A DNA stretch of 26,870 bases, from positions 3,622,078 to 3,648,947 of the forward strand of contig NZ_LT984884.1 of the NCBI RefSeq assembly GCF_900258515.1, written 5' to 3'. The position numbers were made by a program, and so were the translations under genes. Source of the DNA: Lentibacillus sp. Marseille-P4043 (lineage in GTDB: Bacteria > Bacillota > Bacilli > Bacillales > Amphibacillaceae). Under the pieces are notes generated by a model. That model had not been told where the DNA came from, did not search any database, and was given only the letters and a program-made list of their open reading frames with translations. Numbering within the stretch: the first letter of the stretch is position 1; each line of letters begins with the position of its first letter. Positions 7,651 through 16,825 of the stretch are shown here, piece after piece.

Positions 7651-8526
7651 ATGTCTATCTATCCGATTATTTTATCGCAAACAAAATTTGCCCACCGTGA
7701 TTCGTTACAGTATCCGTTTGAAGAACGTGGGTTACAATTTGGCGATGGTATATACGAGGTCATCCGTATTTACCATGGTGAATATTACTTGCTTGAGGAA
7801 CATGTAAGTCGATTATTTCGCTCAGCAGAGGCTGTAAAAATACAGCTGCCATTCGAAAAGGAAGAGCTTAAAACACTATTAAACACATTATTGACAAAAA
7901 ACGATGTTCAGACAGATGCAAAGGTATACCTTCAAGTTACCCGCGGATCTGCCCCAAGAGAGCATACTTTTCCGGTTGGGGTAGCGGCGAATGCATACGT
8001 ATATGTAAAAGCCTTACCACGTAATCTGGAGTTTTTAGAAAATGGAGTTGGAGCGATTACACAGCGCGATGTTCGTTGGGAAAATTGCTATATTAAAAGT
8101 CTTAACTTGTTACCGAATGTGATGGCTAAACAAGAGGCAAAAGAACACGGCTGTTATGAGGCTATTCTTAATCGGGATGGATTTGTAACAGAATGCAGCT
8201 CTTCAAACGTCTATCTTGTTAAAAACGGAGAAATTTTCACCCATCCGGCAACACGAAATATTTTGCATGGCTGTGTACGTATTCGTGTGGAACAATTTGC
8301 CAACCGGCTTGGTATTCCATTCAATGAAGATGGGTTTTCTGTTACCGACATTGAAACAGCCGATGAGCTATTTTTATCGAGCAGTACGTCAGAAATTATG
8401 CCAATCGTCACCGTTGATGATAAGCCTGTCGCAGATGGTAAGCCAGGAAAAATCACCCAGCAGCTACAAGAAGCATATGTGATAGATGCTAATATCGAAA
8501 CGAAAAAAGTGGAACAAACAAATTAA
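7651..8526 (+). CDS. dat: D-amino-acid aminotransferase (class IV PLP)
   Basis: The enzyme (291 aa) exchanges the amino group between D-alanine and 2-oxoglutarate, giving D-glutamate for peptidoglycan. It is a fold-type IV pyridoxal-phosphate protein: the Schiff-base lysine is Lys149 in CYIKSLNLLPN, and Glu181 in VTECSSSN is the cofactor-binding glutamate. The N-terminal ERGLQFGDGIYEVIRIY is typical of bacillar D-alanine transaminases rather than branched-chain transaminases. GGAGG precedes the ATG by 11 nt. It has its own promoter (7589-7617) and a strong terminator (8537-8567), so it is a single-gene unit, divergent from fnr. The alternative, a branched-chain or aminodeoxychorismate enzyme of the same fold, is less likely. 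Confidence 0.9.
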   Translation: MSIYPIILSQTKFAHRDSLQYPFEERGLQFGDGIYEVIRIYHGEYYLLEEHVSRLFRSAEAVKIQLPFEKEELKTLLNTLLTKNDVQTDAKVYLQVTRGSAPREHTFPVGVAANAYVYVKALPRNLEFLENGVGAITQRDVRWENCYIKSLNLLPNVMAKQEAKEHGCYEAILNRDGFVTECSSSNVYLVKNGEIFTHPATRNILHGCVRIRVEQFANRLGIPFNEDGFSVTDIETADELFLSSSTSEIMPIVTVDDKPVADGKPGKITQQLQEAYVIDANIETKKVEQTN

Positions 8527-8536
8527 CGAACGTGAA

Positions 8537-8567
8537 ATTCCCTTATGGTTATAAGGGGATTTTTTTA
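8537..8567 (+). terminator. Intrinsic terminator after dat
   Basis: ATTCCCTTAT and ATAAGGGGAT form a 10-bp stem (one G-T pair) with a GGTT loop, followed by TTTTTT. It ends the dat transcript. Confidence 0.9.
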
Positions 8568-8616
8568 TTTTGGATGGGTCAGTATCAAATGATGTTCCAT
8601 TTTACGATCTTTCCAT

Positions 8617-8645
8617 TTGATTCGCCATTCGAAATAGATTAAACT
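8617..8645 (+). promoter_or_regulatory. Probable promoter of the S9 peptidase gene
   Basis: TTGATT (8617-8622) and TAAACT (8640-8645) with a 17-bp spacer, about 40 bp upstream of the peptidase ribosome binding site. Confidence 0.45.
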
Positions 8646-8692
8646 AAATAAAAGTTCAGAATGTTATCACTCAAATTGGGAGGACTTGTTTC

Positions 8693-10693
8693 ATGGCAAA
8701 TTCAAAACGTGCTTTAACAGTAGAAGATCTAACAAAAATCGCAGTATACAGTGACCCACAAATTGCACCTAATGGGGAAACATACGCATTTGTCTCCACA
8801 ACAGTCAATGACGAAAACGAGTATCAATCACAACTCTTCTCTCAAAAAATAACGGATAAACAACCACTGCAATGGACATTTAATGATGCTAAAAGTAGCC
8901 ATCCGCGTTTTTCTCCTGATGGAAAAAAGCTAGTTTACCAGTCTACAAGAAGCGGTATCCCTCAGCTTTGGCTTGTTCCAACACACGGTGGTGAAGCACG
9001 TCAACTAACTTTTTTCAAATACGGTGCCGTTAATCCTGAATGGTCCAAAGATGGAAAGTCGATTATTTTCACTGCCGAATTGAATAAGGATGACAATGTA
9101 CGAGATCAAGCCGAGCAATCCAAAGAAGAACGTAAAGAGGAGGAAGAAAAAAAGGCTAGCAAACCAATTGTGATTGACCGACTTGATCACAAATCCGATG
9201 CGAAGGGATTTCATGACAGTAAAAAAGCGCAATTGGTACTCTTTGATGTGGAAAAGGAAACCTTTACTCAGCTGACATCAAGCGACGCCGATCATGGCTT
9301 TGAAGATGTTTCTCCTGATGGAAGTCTTATACTATTTTCTGCTAATCTTGATGACGATGCAGATTATTCCTTAACGAATGACCTGTTCACATTAGACATA
9401 ACGACCAAGGAAATAACAAAATTAACGGACGGAAACGGAGCATATGGCAATGCCAGCTTTTCGCCAAGCGGTAATAAAATTGCTTGTTTCGGTCATGAAT
9501 ATGAATACAGTGGTGCAACATTGAACGAGCTATATGTGATAGATGTTGCAACGAAAGATAGAACATGTTTAAGTTCATCTCTTGACATGCAACTTGGGGA
9601 TGCGATGATCGGTGATACGAGAATGGGGCAATCTCAAGAAGGGCCTGTATGGTCAGAAAATGAGGAAAAACTATTTTTTATTGGAACAGATCATGGCGCA
9701 ACAGGGCTCTACCAAGCTGATTTAAACAGCAACATTGAAGTGCTTTATAAAGATAACAATCATGTTTTCGGGTTTTCCTATGACAATAAGACAGGTAAAT
9801 TTATTTTAGGTATCAGCACACCAACAAATCCGTGCAATTTTTATCAATTGAAAGATGCGAAAATGACACGATTAACAAATGCTAATGCTGAACTTTTAGA
9901 AGAAGTAGTATTGGCTGAACCAGAAACGATCACAGTTACTGCTGAAGATGGTTGGGAAATTCAAGGGTGGCTTCTACATCCATATGGATTTAAGGAAGAT
10001 AAAAAATATCCATTTGTACTAGAAATTCACGGGGGCCCACATGCCATGTATGGGCAAACCTTTTTCCATGAATTGCAATTACTTGCAGCAAAAGGATATA
10101 TTGTCCTGTATACCAATCCAAGGGGTAGTCATGGCTATGGACAGGAATTTGTTAACGCGTGCCGGTCAGATTACGGCGGGAAAGATTATACTGATTTAAT
10201 GGCAGCGGTTGATTACGCTCTGGAAAACTATACCTTTATTGATACGGATCGTCTCGGCGTAACCGGTGGCAGTTATGGTGGCTTCATGACGAACTGGATC
10301 GTTAGTCATACGAATCGCTTCAAAGCAGCAGTTACCCAGCGTTCGATCAGTAACTGGCTTAGTTTTTATGGGGTCAGTGATATTGGGTACTTCTTTACAA
10401 AATGGGAACTCGGCCAAAATTTAATGGACGATCCAGCCAAACTATGGGATTTCTCTCCATTAAAGTATGTGGAGAATGTAGAAACCCCATTACTGATTGT
10501 GCACGGTGAACAAGATCTTCGTTGCCCGATCGAACAAGGTGAGCAGTTATATGTAACGTTAAAACATCTGAAAAAAGAAGTAGAATTTGTCCGCTTCCCA
10601 GGTTCAAATCATGAACTGAGCAGAAGCGGTAAGCCGGAAATGCGAATGGCACGCTTGCAACATATTTGCAGGTGGTTTGAGGAATATTTATAG
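8693..10693 (+). CDS. S9 family serine peptidase (acylaminoacyl-peptidase / YuxL type)
   Basis: The protein (666 aa) is a prolyl-oligopeptidase-family enzyme with an N-terminal beta-propeller (about residues 1-400, repeated SPDGKKL / WSKDGKSI / SPSGNKI blades) and a C-terminal alpha/beta-hydrolase domain. The predicted catalytic triad is Ser527 in GGSYGG, Asp608 in HGEQDLRCP and His640 in SNHELS; HGGPH near the start of the hydrolase domain forms the oxyanion region. It has no signal peptide and should be cytoplasmic, cutting short peptides or N-acylated residues. A very acidic-basic stretch rich in Glu and Lys (about 145-160) lies in a propeller loop. The ATG follows GGGAGG. It resembles YuxL of Bacillus; exact substrate is not visible. 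Confidence 0.92.
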   Translation: MANSKRALTVEDLTKIAVYSDPQIAPNGETYAFVSTTVNDENEYQSQLFSQKITDKQPLQWTFNDAKSSHPRFSPDGKKLVYQSTRSGIPQLWLVPTHGGEARQLTFFKYGAVNPEWSKDGKSIIFTAELNKDDNVRDQAEQSKEERKEEEEKKASKPIVIDRLDHKSDAKGFHDSKKAQLVLFDVEKETFTQLTSSDADHGFEDVSPDGSLILFSANLDDDADYSLTNDLFTLDITTKEITKLTDGNGAYGNASFSPSGNKIACFGHEYEYSGATLNELYVIDVATKDRTCLSSSLDMQLGDAMIGDTRMGQSQEGPVWSENEEKLFFIGTDHGATGLYQADLNSNIEVLYKDNNHVFGFSYDNKTGKFILGISTPTNPCNFYQLKDAKMTRLTNANAELLEEVVLAEPETITVTAEDGWEIQGWLLHPYGFKEDKKYPFVLEIHGGPHAMYGQTFFHELQLLAAKGYIVLYTNPRGSHGYGQEFVNACRSDYGGKDYTDLMAAVDYALENYTFIDTDRLGVTGGSYGGFMTNWIVSHTNRFKAAVTQRSISNWLSFYGVSDIGYFFTKWELGQNLMDDPAKLWDFSPLKYVENVETPLLIVHGEQDLRCPIEQGEQLYVTLKHLKKEVEFVRFPGSNHELSRSGKPEMRMARLQHICRWFEEYL

Positions 10694-10700
10694 GCTGGGG

Positions 10701-10739
10701 AAAAGTTGATGCTCTCTATTAGAGTATCAACTTTTTTTA
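10701..10739 (+). terminator. Intrinsic terminator after the S9 peptidase gene
   Basis: AAGTTGATGCTCT and AGAGTATCAACTT form a 13-bp stem with a 5-nt loop and a T-run. The 20-bp array starts directly after it. Confidence 0.92.
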
Positions 10740-10740
10740 T

Positions 10741-11576
10741 AGTGCTCGGGTTGATGTTCTTGCGCTCGGGTTGATGTTTTCGCTTTCCGGTCGATGTTTC
10801 CGATTTCGGGCTGATGTTCTCGCTTTCGGGTTGATGTTTCCGTTCTCGGGCTGATGTTCTCGCTTTCGGGCTGATGTTCTCGCGTTCGGGTTGATGTTTT
10901 CGCTTTCGGGCTGATGTTCTCGCATTCCGGTCGATGTTTCCGATTTCGGGCTGATGTTCTCACACTCGGGTCGATGTTTCCGATTTCGGGTTGATGTTCC
11001 CGCTCTCTGGTTGATGTTTTCGCTTTCCGGTCGATGTTCTCGCGTTCGGGTTGATGTTTTCGCTTTCGGGCTGATGTTCTCGCATTCCGGTCGATGTTCC
11101 CGCTCTCGGGCTGATGTTCTCGCGTTCCGGTCGATGTTTCCGATTTCGGGCTGATGTTTCCGTGCTCGGGCTGATGTTTCCGATTTCGGGCTGATGTTTC
11201 CGTTCTCGGGTTGATGTTTCCGATTTCGGGCTGATGTTTCCGATTTCGGGTCGATGTTCTCGCGTTCGGGCTGATGTTCTCGCGTTCGGGCTGATGTTCT
11301 CGCGTTCGGGCTGATGTTCTCGCGTTCGGGTTGATGTTTTCGCATTCCGGTCGATGTTTCCGATTTCGGGCTGATGTTCTCACACTCGGGTTGATGTTTC
11401 CGATTTCAGGCTGATGTTTCCGTGCTCGGGTCGATGTTCCCGCTCTAGGGTCGATGTTCTCGCATTCCGGTCGATGTTCCCGCTCTCGGGCTGATGTTCT
11501 CGCGCCCTGTTCAATGTTCCTGCGCATTCCGGCCGATGTTTCCGCACACGCACCGATATTCCCACTCCCCCAGTCA
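10741..11576. repeat. Tandem array of 20-bp units (array 2)
   Basis: From 10755 to 11514 there are 38 consecutive units of exactly 20 bp, all starting TGTT and most ending in CTGA, TTGA or TCGA; typical units are TGTTCTCGCGTTCGGGCTGA and TGTTTCCGATTTCGGGCTGA. A partial unit precedes them and about three degenerate units (one of 22 bp) follow. Point differences are many, yet there is no insertion or deletion within the 38 units. A four-unit block at 10915-10994 recurs at 11335-11414, which shows block duplication. The array is related to array 1 at 1-587 and has the same orientation; both decay at the right end with units TGTTCTCGCG followed by a TGTTTCCGCA unit. It lies between two converging terminators. 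Long frames cross it on the minus strand (10727-11599 is the longest), but the apparent start lies in a terminator stem with no ribosome binding site. Confidence 0.96.
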
Positions 11577-11580
11577 ACAC

Positions 11581-11608
11581 AAAAAAATAAGCAGTCCAAT
11601 GACTGCTT
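11581..11608 (-). terminator. Intrinsic terminator of the alpha/beta hydrolase gene
   Basis: AAGCAGTC and GACTGCTT form a perfect 8-bp stem with a 4-nt loop, followed on the minus strand by ATTTTTTTG. The stop codon is in the stem base. Confidence 0.88.
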
Positions 11609-12566
11609 ATTCCTTCACATATCGCTCCAAAAACGAGCTGAGTTTTTCTTTATATCGATCTTGATCTACAACGAATGATTCCCCATGTCCGGCTCCATCA
11701 ACGGTCATGATTTCGGCTTCACTTTTGGTATTTTCATAGAGTTCTTTTGACATTCTAGTTGGTACGAATGTATCCGCATTTCCATGGACATACAAGATTG
11801 GTACTTCCGCTTTCTTCACCTGATCCAAGGCGGATGCTTCCGATAATGAATAACCGGCCCTCATGTCAGTAACGAGACTCACTGTCGGTAAAATCGGGAA
11901 TGATGGGAGATGATACATGCGCTTCATTTGATAGGCAAACATATCCTTCACACTTGTATATGCACTATCGGAGACGATCGCCTTCACATTGGCAGGTAAT
12001 TTTTCGCCGCTTGTCATCAGTACAGTAGCCGCGCCCATTGACACGCCATGAAGTACAATTTCCGTATCCGGACCAAGTTTATCAACCATCAAATTAATCC
12101 AATCCACATAATCTAAGCGGTCATGCCAGCCAAACCCAATATAGTCACCCTCACTTTGACCGTGACCGCGAGCATCAGGCATCAACAGATTGTAGCCAAG
12201 TTTTTCATAATAATATTGACCGTATAAACCCATGTCTTTCCCACTTCCAAGATAACCATGCGCTAAAATAACGGTCTTATTTGTAGGCTCTTTTGCTGGT
12301 AAAAAATAACCATTAAGCGCCAGTCCGTCATAAGAAGTCATTTCCACCTCTTCAAATTGCTGGTTACTGACCCAATTGCGCCAATCACCTTTCATGAAAA
12401 CGTCCATCGCCTCAGCGGAAACTTCAAGGTCAGTATTGTCCTGTAAAAAGTCCTTTTGATTGCGATCAATTGCCAGGTTATAAAAAAAGAAGCCGGCAAC
12501 TGCATCTATAATAAATAGAATGATAATAATTCCTATACTAATTTTTGGCCATTTTTTTCCCTTCAC
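11607..12566 (-). CDS. Alpha/beta hydrolase, membrane-anchored
   Basis: The protein has 319 aa. A single hydrophobic helix at residues 9-30 should anchor it in the membrane with the hydrolase domain outside. The domain shows HGYLGSGKD at 103-111 (oxyanion side), the nucleophile elbow GVSMG with Ser176, Asp265 in HGNADTFVP and His294 in GAGHGES, so the triad is complete. It resembles the YqkD group of Bacillus, whose substrate is unknown. The start is a GTG at 12566, 7 nt after AAAGGAG. It is a single-gene unit with its own terminator and converges on the S9 peptidase gene across the 20-bp array. Confidence 0.9.
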   Translation of the reverse strand: MKGKKWPKISIGIIIILFIIDAVAGFFFYNLAIDRNQKDFLQDNTDLEVSAEAMDVFMKGDWRNWVSNQQFEEVEMTSYDGLALNGYFLPAKEPTNKTVILAHGYLGSGKDMGLYGQYYYEKLGYNLLMPDARGHGQSEGDYIGFGWHDRLDYVDWINLMVDKLGPDTEIVLHGVSMGAATVLMTSGEKLPANVKAIVSDSAYTSVKDMFAYQMKRMYHLPSFPILPTVSLVTDMRAGYSLSEASALDQVKKAEVPILYVHGNADTFVPTRMSKELYENTKSEAEIMTVDGAGHGESFVVDQDRYKEKLSSFLERYVKE

Positions 12567-12670
12567 ATTCGCACTCCTTTCTAAAAAGCTATAATTCTAT
12601 TATACAGGAGAATCAAGGCAACAATGAAAAATAAGCGCTGGTACTTCTTTACAAAATTGTGTTTCATAAC

Positions 12671-12700
12671 AAAAAGCAGGCAATTTACTGCCCGCTTTTT
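12671..12700 (-). terminator. Terminator after the DinB-family gene
   Basis: AAAAAGC-A-GGCA and TGCC-C-GCTTTTT pair around a 6-nt loop. The minus-strand side ends in TTTTTG. The hairpin is nearly symmetrical and could act in both directions. Confidence 0.75.
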
Positions 12701-12764
12701 GTATGTAACTATCTATTTAGTCCATCATCAATTGGTCATAGCCACCAGATGCTACTCCAGGAAA

Positions 12765-13256
12765 TCAGGTTAAACCAAGTGCTTCTTTCACTTCCTGGAT
12801 TTGCAATATATGTCTCTTCTCATGCCATCCAATAAACGGAATCCATTGTTTTAAACTCATTTGTCCGAATACTGGATGTGGAAAGGCTTTACGTTCGAGC
12901 TTATCCACATCAGCTTTTTCCACCAATTGAATTAGTCCTTGATGGGATGCCTCCAGTTTTAATTTCATTTCATCAAGTGTTGCGTAATCTGCAGACGGGT
13001 CGGCAAAATCAGGTGCCTCAACTTTTTTACTGCGATCAACGGTTGCTTCAATTGGTTTTTGGTCCGTATCGACATCCTCCCCATTTTCCAATTGATCCGC
13101 AATCGTTTTCACAATTGCACCTTCCATTAAAAACAAATGCTCAAGCACTTGTTTAATTGACCAGCTTTTTTCATCCGGTTTCTTATTCAAATTCTCATCC
13201 GAAATCCCATTTACTTCCGTCAATATCGTTTCGCGAGCTTGATCATTTGGTTGCAA
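12765..13256 (-). CDS. DinB-family (DinB_2) protein
   Basis: The protein (163 aa from the chosen start) has the four-helix DinB/YfiT fold. The metal-binding histidine triad is visible: His40 in VLEHLF, and His145 and His149 in WHEKRHILQ. Members include thiol-transferases (bacillithiol-dependent) and uncharacterised metalloenzymes; the substrate is not evident. The chosen start is a TTG at 13256, 8 nt after AAGGAG. A frame extending to an ATG at 13316 would place that ribosome binding site inside the coding region and adds residues not typical of the family. It is followed by a terminator at 12671-12700 and seems to be transcribed alone. Confidence 0.85.
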   Translation of the reverse strand: MQPNDQARETILTEVNGISDENLNKKPDEKSWSIKQVLEHLFLMEGAIVKTIADQLENGEDVDTDQKPIEATVDRSKKVEAPDFADPSADYATLDEMKLKLEASHQGLIQLVEKADVDKLERKAFPHPVFGQMSLKQWIPFIGWHEKRHILQIQEVKEALGLT

Positions 13257-13361
13257 AAAAATCTCTCCTTTTTTATCACTTATCAAATTCTTTCGTCCAC
13301 AGTCTACAATATTCATATTATGGAATTTACTTCCTATCCTTACTATACAGCATTCATTTTA

Positions 13362-15596
13362 TTAATGAAATAATCCCGATTCCTTTGATTTTTTCATTAG
13401 TGTCTTTCCCTTTCGATTAATTGGTCCTTTTAAGAAAGTGCCTAGTAATAATGCAATGACACCAAATATTGCTAAGAAGAAAATATCTCGATAAGCTCGC
13501 TCCCAGACAATCCCGCCAACAGCTTCGCGCATTAGATCAATCGCATATGTGAATGGCAAGTATGGATTAATTGCTTGGAAGAACTCAGGTAATAGAACAA
13601 CTGGATATGTTCCACCTGAGCCAGCTATTTGCAATACAAGCAACACAATCGCCATTGCCTTACCAACATCACCAAACACAGAAACGAATGTATAGACGAT
13701 TAACATGAATACAACTCCAATAAATAAGCCGAACAACACAAACCAAATTGGTGCCCGAATATAAACATCGATTAGGAAAATATCACCTAAAGTAACAATT
13801 AACGTTTGCACGATTCCAATGCAAATAAAGGTTAAAAATCGGCCAACGTAAATTTGCCGCGGTGTATACGTCTCATCATTCCTAACACTGACTGCTAATA
13901 GCGAAATCAATAACAACGCACCAACCCAAATCGCTAATACCGTATAAAATGGTGTCATTCCAGATCCATAATTCGGAATTGGGAAGAGTTTATTTTCGTT
14001 GAGTTGGACCGGTTCAGCAAAAAATCCTCGCTCTGCTTGTGGATCGTTTTGCAATAACTGGATGATCTCATTTATATCAGTTTCACCTTGAATATCACGA
14101 ATATGGGTTGCTAGTTGGTTAACTTTTTCATTCACGTAAGGAAATTCACCAAGCACATCGTTGAGCACTTCTTTACCTTCGCCTAAATTATTTTCCGTTC
14201 GATTCAATATCCCTTCGACTTCAGGTATTGTCGACTGAATCTTAGTTAAAATTCCTTTCGCATCTGATAACGTATCTTTAGCCTTATCTACTTCTTGTAA
14301 AACAGTTGGCTCAATTGTGTCATGGTACTCCTTCACAAAAGCATCGATGTTTTTAGCTGTTGTTGCTGTTATATTCTGTAAATCAGCAATAACACTGTCT
14401 ACTTCCTGCTTTTTATTCTCAATAAAAGAATTTATTTTATCAATATTACTTTGTGCTTCCAGCAAACCTGACTTTAAGATTTCCAATCGTTGTAGCGCTT
14501 CATCTAGTTGATCATTTGGCTGTTGCTGCTCGTTTAGATCTTGTAAATTCCCGCCAGTTTGTTCCTCATCATCACTTTGCTTATTTCGTTGATTTTGCCT
14601 ATTGTCATTCTGTGCCTTCAATTGCTGCAATGCCTTTTCAACTGTACTAATTCGCTGAAGCGCTTCATTCACTTTTCCATTTAATTGATCACTGATTTCT
14701 TTGCCACCGTTAAAATCAATCGTGGTTGATTGGGCTTTGCTAATGAAATTGTTCGCCTCAGTAGCTATATTTCGCACCTTTGCTAAATCCTTTTTAATCT
14801 TTGGCGCCATGTTATTCAATCGATCTTCGGCTTTTTTTAGAAATGCAGTTGTATCATCAATGGTTTGCAAGCCACTATTTGTCACTTGTTTGGCATCCGG
14901 AATTAACCCTTGTGCCTTATCTATCATCTCTTGCGCATTTGTAGCATCCGTCATTGATTCCTTTAATGTTTGATGAATTTCTGGCAGTTTTTCTTCTATT
15001 TTAAAAACGTAATTTTCAAATCGTTTAATATCCGGGAGATCACTTTCCAATTCAATCCCAATTTCATTAAACAAATCAAAAATAACCCCATTAACTGTGG
15101 AAATAAACTTACTGCTAATTTGCTCAACAATGACACTAGCACCTTTTTCCGTGATCTTAGGAGCAATTGCGTTTGTTTTTTCATTTACATAATAATCAAC
15201 AGTAGCTCTTTCGGGGTTATCGCTAATAACACTACTTAGTTTTTCGGAAAAATTCTTCGGGATAACAATGACAGCGAAATACTCCCCATACTCTAATTTT
15301 TCCATTGCCTGATTGTGGCTGACAAACTGCCAATCCATATCATTGTTCTTCTTTAACGTTTCGACCAAATCATCCCCAACATGAATTTCCTGATCACGAA
15401 GATTTGCACCCACATCTTCATTCACGACGCCAATCGGAATTTGATCTGTCTGGCTATAAGGATCCCATGAGGCTTTAATATTAAACCACGCATACAGTGA
15501 CGGCAGGATAATCAAACCACCGATTAGGATAGCAGCGACCCAATTTGTTCCGATATTCTTTACGTCTGTTTTGAAAATATTGAAGATGTTTTTCAT
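13362..15596 (-). CDS. YhgE/Pip domain membrane protein
   Basis: The protein has 744 aa. It starts with a hydrophobic helix (about residues 20-42, AAILIGGLIILPSLYAWFN), followed by a large extracellular region that includes a conserved YhgE domain (IPIGVVNEDVG, EYFAVIVIP) and a long coiled-coil stretch with low-complexity Gln/Asn/Asp between about 330 and 370. Five or six membrane helices follow at the C-terminus. The architecture matches YhgE/Pip proteins, related to ABC-2 membrane components; their role is in envelope function or protein/lipid export and is not settled. The ATG at 15596 follows AAGGAC with 7 nt spacing; the upstream ATG at 15623 would include it. A terminator (15697-15733) separates it from the ABC permease gene, so it is probably a separate unit beside the ABC module. 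Confidence 0.9.
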   Translation of the reverse strand: MKNIFNIFKTDVKNIGTNWVAAILIGGLIILPSLYAWFNIKASWDPYSQTDQIPIGVVNEDVGANLRDQEIHVGDDLVETLKKNNDMDWQFVSHNQAMEKLEYGEYFAVIVIPKNFSEKLSSVISDNPERATVDYYVNEKTNAIAPKITEKGASVIVEQISSKFISTVNGVIFDLFNEIGIELESDLPDIKRFENYVFKIEEKLPEIHQTLKESMTDATNAQEMIDKAQGLIPDAKQVTNSGLQTIDDTTAFLKKAEDRLNNMAPKIKKDLAKVRNIATEANNFISKAQSTTIDFNGGKEISDQLNGKVNEALQRISTVEKALQQLKAQNDNRQNQRNKQSDDEEQTGGNLQDLNEQQQPNDQLDEALQRLEILKSGLLEAQSNIDKINSFIENKKQEVDSVIADLQNITATTAKNIDAFVKEYHDTIEPTVLQEVDKAKDTLSDAKGILTKIQSTIPEVEGILNRTENNLGEGKEVLNDVLGEFPYVNEKVNQLATHIRDIQGETDINEIIQLLQNDPQAERGFFAEPVQLNENKLFPIPNYGSGMTPFYTVLAIWVGALLLISLLAVSVRNDETYTPRQIYVGRFLTFICIGIVQTLIVTLGDIFLIDVYIRAPIWFVLFGLFIGVVFMLIVYTFVSVFGDVGKAMAIVLLVLQIAGSGGTYPVVLLPEFFQAINPYLPFTYAIDLMREAVGGIVWERAYRDIFFLAIFGVIALLLGTFLKGPINRKGKTLMKKSKESGLFH

Positions 15597-15696
15597 ACAT
15601 ACCGTCCTTGTAAATATACTCATCTATGTTTCATCTTAGTTAAATCCTTCCCTAATCCTTGTTTTTCATAACTTTAGATGCCAACATCGCTATTCA

Positions 15697-15733
15697 CAAA
15701 AAAATAGGTTAACCACAAATGCTGTGATTAACC
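15697..15733 (-). terminator. Terminator of the ABC transporter operon
   Basis: GGTTAA-C-CACA and TGTG-A-TTAACC pair around a 5-nt loop; the minus strand continues TATTTTTTTG. It ends the transcript of the last permease gene. Confidence 0.85.
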
Positions 15734-15742
15734 CATTGATAT

Positions 15743-16825
15743 TTATATATGCCGCTTCTCCATCAGATGAATGCCAATTCCTGTCATTATTACACCCATC
15801 AAGAGTAAGATGCTGATGGGATAAAGCAACTCACTCATTGAATAACCGTAAACAGCCACACCATTTAAAACTTCCATCCCATATGTGATCGGAACAAACT
15901 TTGCCAAGGTTAGCATAAATTCGGATTGAACAATTTCTAATGGCCAGTAAGCACCACCAATCATTGCCATACTAACAGCAATGATCGGAATGGCCGCATT
16001 AAACTGCTGTACTGTTTTAACGAATCCTGTAATCAAAATAGCTAACGCTACAATGGCAAATACGTACGGTATTAACAGGAGTAAAGCCTCGGCAAAATTC
16101 CCATTGAAGTCTACCCCAATCCAATAACGGAAGACAGAGAATGTAATAACTACTTGTAAATAACCAGTAATAAAGCTGTACAGGAAGTTAGCAACATACA
16201 TTTCCCACTTTTTCACAGGGGATAAAATAACCCGATCCCATATTCCATCAGTCTTTTCTTCTAATATATGAAAAACATTATAGGCGATGGTGTAAATAAC
16301 GAAAAACAACGTAAATCCAAACAATGGCTGAAGTGTATTGTCGTTAATATTTGCATCTGACCCACGAAATGATGTAGTTTCTATTGTGAAAACCGGATCC
16401 TTGATGACTGATTGTATATCTCTTACATCTGTTGACTCCGATAATTGCTGATACTGTATTTTTTTCGTGTAAGCAGATTCTACAGTTTGCCTTACTAGTT
16501 CAACCGTGGGAGATTCAACACCAACCAGGACACGAAAATCATTTTTCAGCAGTTCAACTCCTACCTCTGCCTTTCCGCTTGAGATCATTTCAGCGGTATC
16601 ATCTTCTGACATCCATTTAAATGATAGCGCATCCGAATCAGTCAAAATATCACCAACAATAGATTCGCGAATATGGTCGTCAACACTATATACAGGAATT
16701 GTAATTGAATCCGAATTACTATAACCTATAATAGAAGCAAATCCAATTGTCATAATTGTCATAATAATAAATGTCCAAGGTTCTCGAATAAAACGTTTTA
16801 TTTTTGCTAGCATGATCCCGATCAT
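15743..16825 (-). CDS. ABC-2 type transporter permease (LnrN-like)
   Basis: The protein (360 aa) has one N-terminal membrane helix (about 16-34), an extracellular domain up to about 165, and five C-terminal helices, the layout of ABC2_membrane_3 permeases. The conserved region FHILEEKTDGIWDRVILSPV precedes helix 2. Its ATG overlaps the previous stop in an ATGA, so it is translationally coupled to the first permease. With it and the ATPase it should form an exporter of amphipathic or polyene-type antibiotics, by analogy with LnrLMN (YfiLMN) of Bacillus subtilis. The gene order supports this; the actual substrate is not known. Confidence 0.88.
   Translation of the reverse strand: MIGIMLAKIKRFIREPWTFIIMTIMTIGFASIIGYSNSDSITIPVYSVDDHIRESIVGDILTDSDALSFKWMSEDDTAEMISSGKAEVGVELLKNDFRVLVGVESPTVELVRQTVESAYTKKIQYQQLSESTDVRDIQSVIKDPVFTIETTSFRGSDANINDNTLQPLFGFTLFFVIYTIAYNVFHILEEKTDGIWDRVILSPVKKWEMYVANFLYSFITGYLQVVITFSVFRYWIGVDFNGNFAEALLLLIPYVFAIVALAILITGFVKTVQQFNAAIPIIAVSMAMIGGAYWPLEIVQSEFMLTLAKFVPITYGMEVLNGVAVYGYSMSELLYPISILLLMGVIMTGIGIHLMEKRHI

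Noticed and set aside
10727..11599. A 290-codon minus-strand frame through array 2
   Set aside because: Its first ATG lies in the terminator stem of the hydrolase gene, there is no ribosome binding site, and its sequence simply follows the 20-bp repeat.
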